DNA of 46,316 bases from the NCBI RefSeq assembly GCF_020829445.1, contig NZ_JAIVFV010000039.1, forward strand, positions 1 to 46,316, in the 5' to 3' direction. Both the position numbers and the translations under genes were made by a program. A model generated the notes under the pieces. That model ran no database searches. It was not told the DNA's origin and saw only the letters and a program-made list of their open reading frames with translations. Positions within the stretch are counted from its first letter, which is position 1. Each line of letters starts with the position of its first letter. This document shows, in pieces, positions 17,316 through 25,810 of the stretch. The stretch is from Nostoc sp. CHAB 5836. Its GTDB lineage: Bacteria > Cyanobacteriota > Cyanobacteriia > Cyanobacteriales > Nostocaceae.

Positions 17316-18548
17316 ATGCTCCTGAATATTGATAAAGTTCGCCAATATTTTCCCGCTCTCGCTGGGGAATGGGCTTTTTTTGATAATGCTGGCGGGTCAC
17401 AAACTCTGAAAAAAGTAGTAGATAGAATTAGCGAATTTCTCCTAAGTTCTGATGTCCAGTTGGGAGCTTCTTATGCAGTTTCCCAACTTGCAGGAGAAAG
17501 ATTGGCGAGAGCAACAAGGGGAATGGCTACTTTGATTAATGCTAATTCTTCTAAAGAAGTGGTCATGGGCCCATCTACTACAATGATGTTGAAAGTCCTC
17601 TCAATTTGTCTGGGTCAAACCTTCACGCCGGGTGATGAGATTATTGTGACTAATTGTGACCATGAGGCCAATATTGGTGCTTGGCTCGCTCTGGAAAAAC
17701 AAGGGATGAAGGTTAAAGTATGGCAAGTTCGTCGGGATAGTTTGGAACTTCATTTAGCAGATTTAGAACCACTGATGAGTCAGCGCACCAAACTGGTAGC
17801 CCTGACTCATGCTTCTAATGTTCTGGGAACCATCAACCCCATCAAAGAAATTGCTGCCTTTGTACACGATCGCAACGCGATGATTTGTGTGGATGGTGTA
17901 GCTTATGCACCCCATAGATTAGTTGATGTGCAAGATTTAGATGTTGATTTCTATGCTTTGAGTTTTTATAAAGTCTATGGGCCACATCATGCTTTACTTT
18001 ATGGCAAAGAAGAACATCTATTAAGATTGCCTAGTCTTAATCATTATTTTATTGAACAGACAGATATACCTTATAAATTTCAGCTAGGGAATGTCAATTT
18101 TGAATTAAGTTATGGAATGTTAGGTTTATGTGATTATTTAAGTGAATTAGCACGACTCCACTATGGGAATGAAACTGCACCTGATTTGAGAAATCAGATG
18201 GTGCAGGCGTTTGATTTAATTAGCATACATGAAGAAAAGATTAGCGATCGCCTACTAAATTACCTCAACAGCAAGTCGAATGTGCGAGTGATTGGTCAAT
18301 CAAAGGCTGATTGCCAATGTCGTGTGCCAACTATATCTTTTGTCGTCGATGGGATCAATAGCTCAACCATTCCGACAAAAATTGACCAACATTACATTGG
18401 GATTCGCTACGGAGACTTTTATGCTAAACGGCTGATTGAATACCTGGGGTTAGCATCCCAAGGTGGAATAGTTCGGGTGAGTATGGTGCATTACAACACC
18501 ATTGAGGAAGTTAACAGCTTGATTGAAGCGTTTGAGCAGACATTTTAA
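17316..18548 (+). CDS. Class V aminotransferase / cysteine desulfurase-like PLP enzyme
   Basis: The 410-residue protein has the SufS/IscS fold type. The PLP Lys lies in SFYKVYGPH (K219), with H116 (NCDHEANI) and D193 (CVDG) as cofactor contacts. The N-terminal YFPALAGEWAFFDNAGGS matches the cysteine-desulfurase-like subfamily that is distinct from IscS and SufS. I see no obvious catalytic-Cys loop of the IscS kind, so sulfur donation is not assured; it could act on another amino acid. AGAGGA lies 9 bases before the ATG. Its TAA stop overlaps the arm of a CAATAC-type repeat. There are no Fe-S assembly genes nearby. Confidence 0.85.
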   Translation: MLLNIDKVRQYFPALAGEWAFFDNAGGSQTLKKVVDRISEFLLSSDVQLGASYAVSQLAGERLARATRGMATLINANSSKEVVMGPSTTMMLKVLSICLGQTFTPGDEIIVTNCDHEANIGAWLALEKQGMKVKVWQVRRDSLELHLADLEPLMSQRTKLVALTHASNVLGTINPIKEIAAFVHDRNAMICVDGVAYAPHRLVDVQDLDVDFYALSFYKVYGPHHALLYGKEEHLLRLPSLNHYFIEQTDIPYKFQLGNVNFELSYGMLGLCDYLSELARLHYGNETAPDLRNQMVQAFDLISIHEEKISDRLLNYLNSKSNVRVIGQSKADCQCRVPTISFVVDGINSSTIPTKIDQHYIGIRYGDFYAKRLIEYLGLASQGGIVRVSMVHYNTIEEVNSLIEAFEQTF

Positions 18549-18573
18549 GTGAACTGTATTGAGACATAAACCA

Positions 18574-18622
18574 CCAGGAACTGAAGTTCCTGGCTCATAG
18601 CTAAAGTCCGTTAAAACGGACT
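18574..18622. repeat. Tandem double-hairpin repeat, copy 2
   Basis: Stem 1 is CCAGGAACT/AGTTCCTGG, the spacer is CTCATAGCTAA and stem 2 is AGTCCGTT/AACGGACT. Compared with copy 1 (600-648), one stem-1 pair changed from C-G to A-T, keeping the pairing. It is framed by outward arms TTAAGTGAACTGTATTG (18545) and CAATACGCTTCACTTAAG (18629). Confidence 0.75.
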
Positions 18623-18712
18623 ATAACCCAATACGCTTCACTTAAGCCCAAAATCCTTGGTAGAGACGCGAAATTGAACTTCGTCCCGCTACGCTAACAC
18701 GTCTCTACAGGT

Positions 18713-19012
18713 CTACACAAACGAAGTCCACCTTGGTGGACTAAGGAAAAATTAAGGTTTTTAACCCAATATAGTTCAGTTAAGCATTTCTTTCTTCTCT
18801 TTGCGCCCTTTGCGTCCTTAGCGGTTCGTAAAAAAAACTGACTTTTATTGCAATACGCTTGGGTTAAGGATTTTCTGGAGAACCATAGGCCTGTAGAGAC
18901 GTTGCAATGCAACGTCTCTACACTGTCCAGTGGACAAGGGTTTTAGTCTTAACCCAAGCGTATTGGTTTTTAACCTGCGTAGGCAGGTTTTGTTTGTGTA
19001 GCCGCACCTGTG
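18713..19012. repeat. Multi-hairpin repeat split by a CAATAC insertion
   Basis: The left half is AAGTCCACC/GGTGGACT and ATTAAGGTTTTTAACC. The right half, after the insert, is GTTTTTAACCTGCGTAGGC and a TTTGTTTGTGTAGCCGC tail. The unbroken form of the same unit lies inside 24616-24789, which proves the split. Confidence 0.75.
18767..18965. mobile_element. Composite CAATAC-family insertion with 10-bp duplication
   Basis: The outer ends are CAATATAGTTCAGTTAAG and CTTAACCCAAGCGTATTG, with GTTTTTAACC on both sides (18757-18766 and 18966-18975). A second left end, CAATACGCTTGGGTTAAG, at 18851 pairs perfectly with the right end, so two elements lie back to back. The inner one carries a GTAGAGACGTTGCA palindrome (18893-18921). 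Confidence 0.8.
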
Positions 19013-19042
19013 CCAGGGCTTTTCAAACATCCTCTTAGACAA

Positions 19043-19103
19043 CTTTCGCTATAAGAGAGGTGAATTCATTCTGAGGCGGGCTAGATGAGAATGAAATAGC
19101 CCT
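19043..19103 (-). terminator. Repeat-derived hairpins at the 3' end of moeA
   Basis: The segment matches 980-1036: CTTTCGCTAT, an ATTCTGAGGCGGGCTA arm and TAGCCCTG. It ends 6 bases before the moeA stop. The GGGCTA/TAGCCC stem may serve as an RNA 3' end. Its terminator role is inferred from the same position after two unrelated genes. Confidence 0.45.
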
Positions 19104-19108
19104 GCCCA

Positions 19109-20350
19109 TTACCCATTACTAAGCTGCAAAACTAGCACCTCTTCTTGTGGAGAAATTAATGTTTTACCTATCGGTAGAACAGCCAAAGCATTAGTTTGAG
19201 CTAAATTAATTAAATTGCCGGAACTATGACTACCACCAGCTTTGTGAAATTCGTGAACTCCATCAATTAAATGCAATTTACCCCAAAGGTAAGTTTCGCG
19301 CTGACCATGCGATCGCAATTCATCATGCGATCGCACTTTCAAAAATACTGGCCCCCAACCTTCACTAATTCCCGAAAGTTTCTTGATTGCTGGTAGGACA
19401 AACCGCCAAAATGTCACCAACACAGCAGCAGGATTTCCTGGTAAACCAAAGTATAGTGCTGAGTTTTGAGTTGGGAAAGTGGCGACGGTGAGGGGTTTTC
19501 CGGGAGTAATTTGGACAGCGCGAATGTGGATTTTTGCTTGTAGTGACTCTAGAATTTTGTCAACATAGTCATAATCTCCCACCGAGACACCACCAGAAGA
19601 GATAACTAAATCAGCGATCGCAATGGCGTGGGTAATAGACATCTCCAGAGCAACTGGATCATCCTTAACAATACCTAAAATTAACGGTTCTGCGCCAGTT
19701 TGTCTCACCAACGCGGCGATCGCATACTGATTAGAATCCACAATTTGCCCTGGTTGTAGCGGTTGATCAATTGCTAATAACTCATCACCAGTAGAAAAAA
19801 TTGCCACACGCGGACGGCGGTAAACACGTAATTGCGAACATTGTGCTGCTGCCAATACGGCAATTTCTGGGGCATTTAACTTAATTCCTGCTGGTAGTAG
19901 TTGTGTTCCAGCTTGGTAAAAAGCTGCTTTGTGTCTGACAAATTCTTGCGGTTTTGGCGCATCCAGGATAAATACCCGCTTGTCTTCTTGGCGTGTCTTC
20001 TCTTGCATGACTATAGTATCCGCACCTGCTGGAAGTACCGCACCTGTAAAAATCCTTGCTGCTTGCCCTGTTTGAATGGTAGACTTGGGCTGGTAGCCAG
20101 CCGGAATCTCTTCAACAATTTCTAAAACGGCTGGTTTTTCAGTGCTAGAGTGCTGCACATCTTCGTAGCGAGCTGCATAACCATCCATTGCCGAATTATC
20201 CCAATGGGGAAAATCTAGTGAACTGGTGATCGGCCTAGCCAAAATGCGACTATCGGCTGCTAATAAATCTACAACTTCTGTATCCCGTTGATCATCCAAC
20301 GGTTGCACCAAATTTAAAATAATTGCTTCTGCATCGCTGACTGATAACAT
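19109..20350 (-). CDS. moeA: Molybdopterin molybdenumtransferase MoeA
   Basis: The enzyme inserts molybdate into adenylylated molybdopterin, the last step of Mo-cofactor synthesis needed for nitrate reductase. The protein has 413 residues from the ATG at 20350. I prefer this ATG over the upstream in-frame TTG (20365) because GGAGG stands 8 bases before it. Motifs: DNSAMDGYA near residue 60, FTGAVLPAGADT, FSTGDEL, the MoCF-like SSGGVSVGDYDYV and GLPGNPAAVLVTF. The length is normal. No other moa/moe genes lie in the window. Confidence 0.95.
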   Translation of the reverse strand: MLSVSDAEAIILNLVQPLDDQRDTEVVDLLAADSRILARPITSSLDFPHWDNSAMDGYAARYEDVQHSSTEKPAVLEIVEEIPAGYQPKSTIQTGQAARIFTGAVLPAGADTIVMQEKTRQEDKRVFILDAPKPQEFVRHKAAFYQAGTQLLPAGIKLNAPEIAVLAAAQCSQLRVYRRPRVAIFSTGDELLAIDQPLQPGQIVDSNQYAIAALVRQTGAEPLILGIVKDDPVALEMSITHAIAIADLVISSGGVSVGDYDYVDKILESLQAKIHIRAVQITPGKPLTVATFPTQNSALYFGLPGNPAAVLVTFWRFVLPAIKKLSGISEGWGPVFLKVRSHDELRSHGQRETYLWGKLHLIDGVHEFHKAGGSHSSGNLINLAQTNALAVLPIGKTLISPQEEVLVLQLSNG

Positions 20351-20415
20351 CGCGATCGCCTCCAACTTTTTTCTTTATATCGTAAAGTAACGCGGATTTT
20401 GTATCCTAGTTAGAA

Positions 20416-20495
20416 ATCACCCAATCTTGTGGGGTGGGCGACACGAGCGCCCCACAATCAGCAGTTGAGTATTTTTTTATTTGGAAGTCCCTAAT
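20416..20495. repeat. TCTTGTGGGG hairpin repeat upstream of moeA
   Basis: CCCAATCTTGTGGGGTGGGC, a short loop with GACACGAGC, and GCCCCACAATC, followed by AGTTGAGTATTTTTT and GGAAGTCCC. This is the compact form of the outer unit at 15491-16236. The rest of 20351-20703 holds only the heptamer array. Confidence 0.65.
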
Positions 20496-20596
20496 ATAAA
20501 AAACAGGAGCGATCGCTATTTCCCAACCCCTAAATAAGTTTGTGCGAAAAAACCAAAGTATGTTACGAAACATAAAATAGGCTTAAAACCCTTACT

Positions 20597-20644
20597 AATG
20601 ACCAATGACAAAGGACAAATGACAAATGACAAAGGACAAATGAC
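20597..20644. repeat. STRR heptamer array (AATGACA/AAGGACA)
   Basis: Consecutive 7-bp units alternate AATGACA and AAGGACA. Similar units at 42097-42130 and 43455-43490 sit directly before start codons. Confidence 0.85.
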
Positions 20645-20703
20645 AGCCTTAGCCAGTTAGCTTTTATTGCGCCGACCTACTTAAATAAAAATACCTATTT
20701 TGT

Positions 20704-21261
20704 ATGACTATCGAACGACTTCCCCAAAAACACTATCCCAAGGCTGAGATTGGGCGGCGAAGTATGGCATTAGGACTTGATTTCCTTGCTGTCTGGTTAG
20801 TCAGTTCCCTACTGGGAGGCGGAGATATCGGGATTCAATTGGTACAAATCCTAGTTTTTGTGATATTTTGGCTAGTTTTGCGGGTGCTGCTGGTATATAA
20901 CAATCAAGGGCAAAGTTTAGGGCGTTGGGCGTTCGATTTAAAGGTATTGTCAGTGGAAGATGGGCAAGTAATAGGCAGAATTCCAGATTTGCTCTCACTG
21001 GTGAAGCGAGAGGTGATTATTGGCTTGGGTGCCCTTTTCGTGTCAATTGCCCTGAGCAATATTAGAGCCAATCCCACTGCTATACTCCTAGTACTTCCCC
21101 TAGCTATTGATTGTGGCACTGCCTTCTCTGATACCCAGATGCACCAGGCTTTACACGATCGCTATTGTGGAACTTTCATCGTTTCGTCGCGTCGTGGCTA
21201 CTCCCTCGATATAAAAATTAAAAGATTAGTTGAAAATATGCGGCGAAATGTGAGAAGATAA
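20704..21261 (+). CDS. RDD family membrane protein
   Basis: The 185-residue protein has the RDD signature at its start (RRSMALGLDFLAVWLV, about 19-34) and about three to four hydrophobic segments, including LVQILVFVIFWLVLRVLL and EVIIGLGALFVSIALS. A GQSLGRWAFDLKV motif is typical of RDD proteins. The function of this family is poorly known. It lies 43 bases before rpmG on the same strand and may share its transcript. Confidence 0.85.
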   Translation: MTIERLPQKHYPKAEIGRRSMALGLDFLAVWLVSSLLGGGDIGIQLVQILVFVIFWLVLRVLLVYNNQGQSLGRWAFDLKVLSVEDGQVIGRIPDLLSLVKREVIIGLGALFVSIALSNIRANPTAILLVLPLAIDCGTAFSDTQMHQALHDRYCGTFIVSSRRGYSLDIKIKRLVENMRRNVRR

Positions 21262-21304
21262 TCATTTGTGTTAATTCTCTTCAGGCTTCACTGTTTGTAA
21301 GATT

Positions 21305-21499
21305 ATGGCTAAAAGTAAAGGTGCCCGCATTATCGTGACACTAGAGTGTACCGAGTGTCGGACAAATTCAGACAAGCGTTCGGCTGGTGTTTCACGCTAT
21401 ACCAGTACCAAGAATCGCCGCAACACCACTAACCGGCTAGAACTGAAAAAGTTCTGCACCCACTGCAACAAACATACCGTTCACAAGGAAATTAAGTAG
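21305..21499 (+). CDS. rpmG: 50S ribosomal protein L33
   Basis: The 64-residue ribosomal protein begins [19 protein letters not shown] and ends [17 protein letters not shown]. Two CxxC pairs make the zinc-binding form of L33. It lies two bases before rpsR, the usual cyanobacterial pair. Confidence 0.97.
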   Translation: MAKSKGARIIVTLECTECRTNSDKRSAGVSRYTSTKNRRNTTNRLELKKFCTHCNKHTVHKEIK

Positions 21500-21501
21500 A
21501 G

Positions 21502-21717
21502 ATGAGTTATTTCCGTCGTCGGCTTTCTCCGATCAAGCCAGGAGAACCAATCGATTATAAAGATGTTGATTTATTGCGTAAGTTTGTCACCGAGCGGGGT
21601 AAAATACTGCCACGTCGGATTACTGGGCTGACATCTCAGCAACAGCGAGAGTTGACATTAGCAATTAAGCGATCGCGGATTGTGGCTTTGTTGCCATTTA
21701 TCAATGCGGAAGGCTAA
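21502..21717 (+). CDS. rpsR: 30S ribosomal protein S18
   Basis: The 71-residue protein has [20 protein letters not shown] and [18 protein letters not shown], typical of S18. It is coupled to rpmG by a 2-base gap and followed by the RNase II/R gene, an arrangement common in cyanobacteria and plastids. Confidence 0.97.
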   Translation: MSYFRRRLSPIKPGEPIDYKDVDLLRKFVTERGKILPRRITGLTSQQQRELTLAIKRSRIVALLPFINAEG

Positions 21718-21723
21718 AAATAG

Positions 21724-21860
21724 TTATGAGTTATGAGTTATGAGTTATGAGTTATGAGTTATGAGTTAACTCCTCACTCCTAACTAATTTAAAGTTATGA
21801 GTTATGAGTTATGAGTCATCAATTAACTCCTCACTCCTAACTCCTCACTCCTAACTAATT
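21724..21860. repeat. STRR array (AGTTATG) with AACTCCTCACTCCT units
   Basis: Six or more tandem AGTTATG units, then TTAACTCCTCACTCC blocks, then a second round of both. It fills the space between rpsR and the ribonuclease gene, leaving about 30 bases before its GTG start. Confidence 0.85.
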
Positions 21861-21892
21861 TAAACTGTTTACCAAATTAAAGTGCGAGAGTT

Positions 21893-23953
21893 GTGGAGAA
21901 GGGGACGCTAGTTGAATTTAGGGTTCAAGGCGATCGCCGTCTGGGCATCGTAGAACGTCCAGACGGTAAAACCCGCTGGTTTGTGATAGACGAACGTGGT
22001 CAATCCTACAGCCTCGCGCCTAGACAAACAACCTATACAGTTACCGGACAGACTTACAAATCCTCTGAGATTGCCAGCTTTTTGGAGGAGGTCAAGCCCT
22101 ATTTAGACCCATCTGCCTTGGAAGTAGCTTGGGAATTACTGGTTGAAGATGGGGAAACTTTCACCCCAGAGCAAATGGCAAATCTGCTATTTTCGCAATC
22201 AGACCCGCCTGCTTGTTACGCTGCCTATTGCTTGTTATCAGACGACAAACTCTATTTCAAGCAAAAAGGAGATGCTTACGAGCCTCGGACTGCTCCTCAA
22301 GTCGCAGAACGCAAGCACCAACTGGAAGTAGAGGTACTAAAAGCTAAAGGACAGCAGGAATTTTTAACTCGTGTAGAGCAGGCCCTCAAAGGTGAAGCAG
22401 TCGAGTGGGGGCGCCACGATCGCCAGCGCTTAGAAGGACTAGAAAAATACGCAGCCCTACTTGCTGACACGGTGCGGACGGGGGTAAATTATGACTCCTT
22501 GGCTCGCGCTTATCCGCCCAGCGCTCCAGTATTAGAAACAATGACCTTGCTGGGACGACCCACAACACCCCAAGGAGCCTTTCAACTATTGGTAGATTTG
22601 GGTTGCTGGAGTCCTTATGAAAACTTGTTCCTGCGTCGTTCTTCAATTCCGATTCAATTTCTTCAAAAGGTATTAGAAGTGGCGCAACAGCGTTTGGATT
22701 TCCCGCCCATTGACTCAGATACAAACCGCCTTGATCTGACTCACCTGAAGGTTTACACCATTGATGATGAAACTACCACAGAGATCGACGATGGTCTAAG
22801 TTGGGAAGTACTCCCCAATGGACGGGAACGCCTGTGGGTGCATATCGCCGATCCCACTCGATGGTTAGTACCGGAAGATGAATTAGATTTGGAAGCCAGA
22901 AAGCGGGGTAGTACAGTCTATTTACCTACGGGGATGATTCCCATGTTCCCAGAGGTATTGGCAACTGGGCCAATGAGTCTGATCCAGGGACGGGTTTGTT
23001 GCGCCCTCAGTTTCGGGATTGTTTTAGGTACAGATGGGGTAGTAGAAGATTACAGCATTCATACCAGCTTGATTAAGCCGACTTATCGCCTCACCTACGA
23101 AGATGTCGATGAAATGCTGCAATTACGGGTACAAGCAGAACCGGAAATTGCGGCGATCGCTACCTGGGCACAGCGCCGCAAAGCTTGGCGTTACGCTCAA
23201 GGGGCAATTAGCATCACTATGCCCGAAGCGACGATCAAAGTCAAAGGTGACGAGATCAACATTGATATTTTGGACGATTCCCCATCACGGCAAGTCGTAG
23301 CAGAAATGATGATTCTTGCCGGTGAAGTTGCGGCTCGTTATGGTAAAGCTCATAACATACCTTTGCCCTTTCGCGGTCAGCCACAACCAGAATTACCTCC
23401 AGATGAAGAATTGCTCCTACTTCCGGCTGGATTCGTCCGCGCTTGCGCCATGCGTCGTTGTATGCCCAAGAGTGAAATGAGCATTACGCCTTTGCGTCAT
23501 GCTGGCTTGGGTTTGGATACTTACACCCAAGCAACCTCCCCCATCCGCCGCTACAGTGACTTGCTTACCCACTTCCAACTGAAAGCTCATTTGCGCGGTG
23601 AAGTTCTGCCATTTTCCGCAGAACAACTTAAAGAAGTGATGATGACTGTCACCAGCATTACCCAAGAGGTGACAATGGTGGAACGGCAAACTAATAGATA
23701 TTATGCTCTAGAGTATTTACGCCGTCATCCAGAGGAAACTTGGGATGTAACAGTGTTGATGTGGCTGCGCGAAGACAGCAACTTGGCCCTAATTTTGTTA
23801 GAAGATTTGGGCTTGCAGTTACCAATGACTTTCAAACGTTCTGTAAACTTAGGCGAACAGATATTGGTGAAAGTTAGCCACGCCGATCCACAAAAAGATA
23901 TGATCCAGTTTCAAGAAATAATTTATCAAGAAGCTCAAACATCGCCGAATTAA
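21893..23953 (+). CDS. Ribonuclease II/R family 3'-5' exoribonuclease
   Basis: The 686-residue enzyme degrades RNA processively from the 3' end. An N-terminal OB-like part (1-60) precedes the RNB domain from about 272. The metal-binding motif is TIDDETTTEIDDGLS (289-303), with D291, D299 and D300 at usual positions and E297 where E. coli RNase II has Asp. The ATSPIRRYSDLLTH motif near 545-558 is intact, and a C-terminal S1-like domain closes the protein. The start is GTG at 21893, the first codon that keeps the usual VEKGTLVEF N-terminus. The gene follows rpsR. It could be named rnb or rnr; I leave it open. Confidence 0.93.
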   Translation: MEKGTLVEFRVQGDRRLGIVERPDGKTRWFVIDERGQSYSLAPRQTTYTVTGQTYKSSEIASFLEEVKPYLDPSALEVAWELLVEDGETFTPEQMANLLFSQSDPPACYAAYCLLSDDKLYFKQKGDAYEPRTAPQVAERKHQLEVEVLKAKGQQEFLTRVEQALKGEAVEWGRHDRQRLEGLEKYAALLADTVRTGVNYDSLARAYPPSAPVLETMTLLGRPTTPQGAFQLLVDLGCWSPYENLFLRRSSIPIQFLQKVLEVAQQRLDFPPIDSDTNRLDLTHLKVYTIDDETTTEIDDGLSWEVLPNGRERLWVHIADPTRWLVPEDELDLEARKRGSTVYLPTGMIPMFPEVLATGPMSLIQGRVCCALSFGIVLGTDGVVEDYSIHTSLIKPTYRLTYEDVDEMLQLRVQAEPEIAAIATWAQRRKAWRYAQGAISITMPEATIKVKGDEINIDILDDSPSRQVVAEMMILAGEVAARYGKAHNIPLPFRGQPQPELPPDEELLLLPAGFVRACAMRRCMPKSEMSITPLRHAGLGLDTYTQATSPIRRYSDLLTHFQLKAHLRGEVLPFSAEQLKEVMMTVTSITQEVTMVERQTNRYYALEYLRRHPEETWDVTVLMWLREDSNLALILLEDLGLQLPMTFKRSVNLGEQILVKVSHADPQKDMIQFQEIIYQEAQTSPN

Positions 23954-24009
23954 CCTTGAACCAACCCTTTTCAGTTAGCATATAGAGTAAATGGAATGAG
24001 GTAATAGTT

Positions 24010-24294
24010 GTGAACATATCTTTGACCCCAGAACTAGAGCAGTTGGTTAAGGATAAAGTTAATAGCGGTCGATACCACTCAGTGAGTGAGGTGATGGGTG
24101 AAGCACTGAGATTGCTAGATGAACGCGATCGCATTCGAGAGCAGCGCCTAGCAGAATTGAAAGCTAAAATCCAAGTTGGTATTGAAGAACTCGAACGTGG
24201 TGAAGGAATAGATGGTGAAGAGGTATTTGCAGAAATAGAGGAAGATATCCGACGCGCTGAAGCTCAAATGCAACAAGCAGAGGCGGCTAAATAA
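24010..24294 (+). CDS. ParD-like antitoxin (CC2985/RHH family)
   Basis: The 94-residue protein has the ribbon-helix-helix start MNISLTPELEQLVKDKVNSG and RYHSVSEVMGEALRLLDERD, then a Glu-rich tail (55-94) that should bind and neutralise the toxin. It uses a GTG start. Its TAA stop overlaps the ATG of the next gene by one base, as in toxin-antitoxin pairs. It probably represses its own operon. Confidence 0.9.
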   Translation: MNISLTPELEQLVKDKVNSGRYHSVSEVMGEALRLLDERDRIREQRLAELKAKIQVGIEELERGEGIDGEEVFAEIEEDIRRAEAQMQQAEAAK

Positions 24295-24599
24295 TGAGTA
24301 GGTGTATTTTAGCGCCTTCAGCTAGATTAGATTTGAAAGAAATTAGCAGCTATATTACCCGCTTTAATCCTGGTGCAGCTCGAAGACTCAACAAAAAAAT
24401 TATCCAGCAGTGTAAACTGTTGGCTAATTTTCCTAACATGGGGCAAAGTTGCGATAATTTTGCCAGAGGTTTACGGAGTTTCCCAGTAAAAGATTACTTG
24501 ATATTTTATCGTCCCATTGTTGACGGTGTGGAGGTTGCACGTATTCTCAGTGGTTATCAGGATTTAGAGACAGTTTTCTTAAGTGAGGATATTCCTTAA
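24294..24599 (+). CDS. ParE/RelE-superfamily toxin
   Basis: The 101-residue protein has the ParE fold pattern: LAPSARLDLKEISSYI, NPGAARRLNKKI, LLANFPNMGQ and SFPVKDYLIFYR, ending in a VEVARILSGYQDL strand. ParE-type toxins poison DNA gyrase. Nothing looks broken. It is coupled to the antitoxin gene by a one-base overlap. Confidence 0.92.
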   Translation: MSRCILAPSARLDLKEISSYITRFNPGAARRLNKKIIQQCKLLANFPNMGQSCDNFARGLRSFPVKDYLIFYRPIVDGVEVARILSGYQDLETVFLSEDIP

Positions 24600-24615
24600 G
24601 ATTGTATTTGCTCTA

Positions 24616-24789
24616 AGAGGATGTTTGAAAAGTATTAGGCGAATATAATTCGCTACTACACAAAGGAAGTCCACCTTGGTGGACTAACGAAAAATTAAGG
24701 TTTTTAACCTGCGTAGGCAGGTTTTGTTTGTGTAGCCGCGACTTCTAGTCGCCCGGCGAGTAATAAATTAGACTTTTCAAACAACCTCT
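24616..24789. mobile_element. AGAGGATGTTTGAAAAGT-ended MITE with four hairpins
   Basis: The ends AGAGGATGTTTGAAAAGT and ACTTTTCAAACAACCTCT pair with one mismatch. Inside are four stems in a row: GCGAAT..ATTCGC, AAGTCCACC/GGTGGACT, CCTGC..GCAGG and GCGACT..AGTCGC, with CTACACAAA/TTTGTGTAG closing the middle two. It stops 24 bases before the LeuA-like gene. Single ends of this family are seen at 11435, 19015 and 36908. Confidence 0.75.
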
Positions 24790-24813
24790 AAGCGATCGCT
24801 TTGTCTAGCCAAT

Positions 24814-25656
24814 ATGTCACAAAATCATAATAAAGTAATTATTTTTGATACCACCATGCGTGATGGAGAACTTACGCCTGGTGTCAAGATGAATCTGCAA
24901 GCAAAAATTACCATCTCCCAATTGCTCGAAGAAATGGGAGTAGATATTATTGAAGTTGGTTATCCAGCAAGTTCTCAAAAAGATTTTGATGAAGTCTTTA
25001 ATATTTCTAGAATAGTTAAAAATTCTATTATTTGTGGTCTAGCAAGTTCCAATCTCAATGAAATCATCACTCTTGCTGAAGCAATTAAACCAGCGATAAG
25101 AGGTAGAATTCACACTTATACTCCCGTAAATCTGAAAAATCAATCTAAATTAAGCAAAGAAGAAGTATTAGCAACAATCAAAGATAGTGTATCTCTAGCA
25201 CGCAATTCCTGTGATGATGTAGAATGGAGTGCTTTTGACGCTCCCAGAAGTGAGCCTGATTTTTTGTGTAAATCTATTGAAACTGCAATCAAGAGTGGTG
25301 CTACTACTGTTAGTATTCCTGATAGCTTAGGTTTGGCATCGCCACAAGAGTTTTCGCAACTTCTGCAAATGATTTTTAATCGAGTACCCAATATTAATGA
25401 AGCTGTCGTTTCAGTACATTGTCATGATGATTTGGGTATGGCGGTAGATAATTCACTCATTGCTTTAAGTTGTGGTGTGAGGCAAATTGAATGTGCAATT
25501 AATGGCTTGGGTGCGAGAAAAGGTAATGCAGATTTCAGTCAAGTTGTGACAGAGGTTTTAAAACAGGGGAATTATCAACTTGAGATTAACACTTCGTTAA
25601 TGAATAAAGCAGCAGAGTTAATTTTTCAAATAACTGGGATTAGAAAAGCAAAATAG
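24814..25656 (+). CDS. LeuA-like aldol-condensation enzyme, probably truncated
   Basis: The 280-residue protein matches the TIM-barrel catalytic domain of isopropylmalate/homocitrate synthases. FDTTMRDGELTPG (about 11-23) holds the metal Asp and catalytic Arg, VHCHDDLGMAVDN holds the metal His pair, and NGLGARKGNAD follows. LeuA and NifV continue after QITG with a second segment (PNK.IVG.NAF.HESG) and, in LeuA, a regulatory domain; here the frame stops at QITGIRKAK. The TAG stop is the first three bases of a dispersed repeat that is found elsewhere. It is most likely a copy cut by that repeat. A short lyase-like enzyme is the alternative. Confidence 0.75.
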   Translation: MSQNHNKVIIFDTTMRDGELTPGVKMNLQAKITISQLLEEMGVDIIEVGYPASSQKDFDEVFNISRIVKNSIICGLASSNLNEIITLAEAIKPAIRGRIHTYTPVNLKNQSKLSKEEVLATIKDSVSLARNSCDDVEWSAFDAPRSEPDFLCKSIETAIKSGATTVSIPDSLGLASPQEFSQLLQMIFNRVPNINEAVVSVHCHDDLGMAVDNSLIALSCGVRQIECAINGLGARKGNADFSQVVTEVLKQGNYQLEINTSLMNKAAELIFQITGIRKAK

Positions 25657-25728
25657 ACATCTGGTGAAATTAAATATGCGTTACCCAGAACCCTTGTAGA
25701 GACGTAGCACTGCTACGTCTCTACATTC
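25654..25728. repeat. TAGACATCT...palindrome dispersed repeat, copy B
   Basis: It is nearly identical to 6054-6133 from TAGACATCT onward and carries the perfect palindrome GTAGAGACGTAGCA/TGCTACGTCTCTAC (25697-25725). Its first three bases are the stop codon of the LeuA-like gene. Confidence 0.8.
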
Positions 25729-25810
25729 TTTTCCCTCACCCCCCAGCCCCTCTCCCATGTTTGAGAGAGGGGAGAAATAATTCTAGTTCCCCGAATCCCA
25801 TGTTTGGGAG

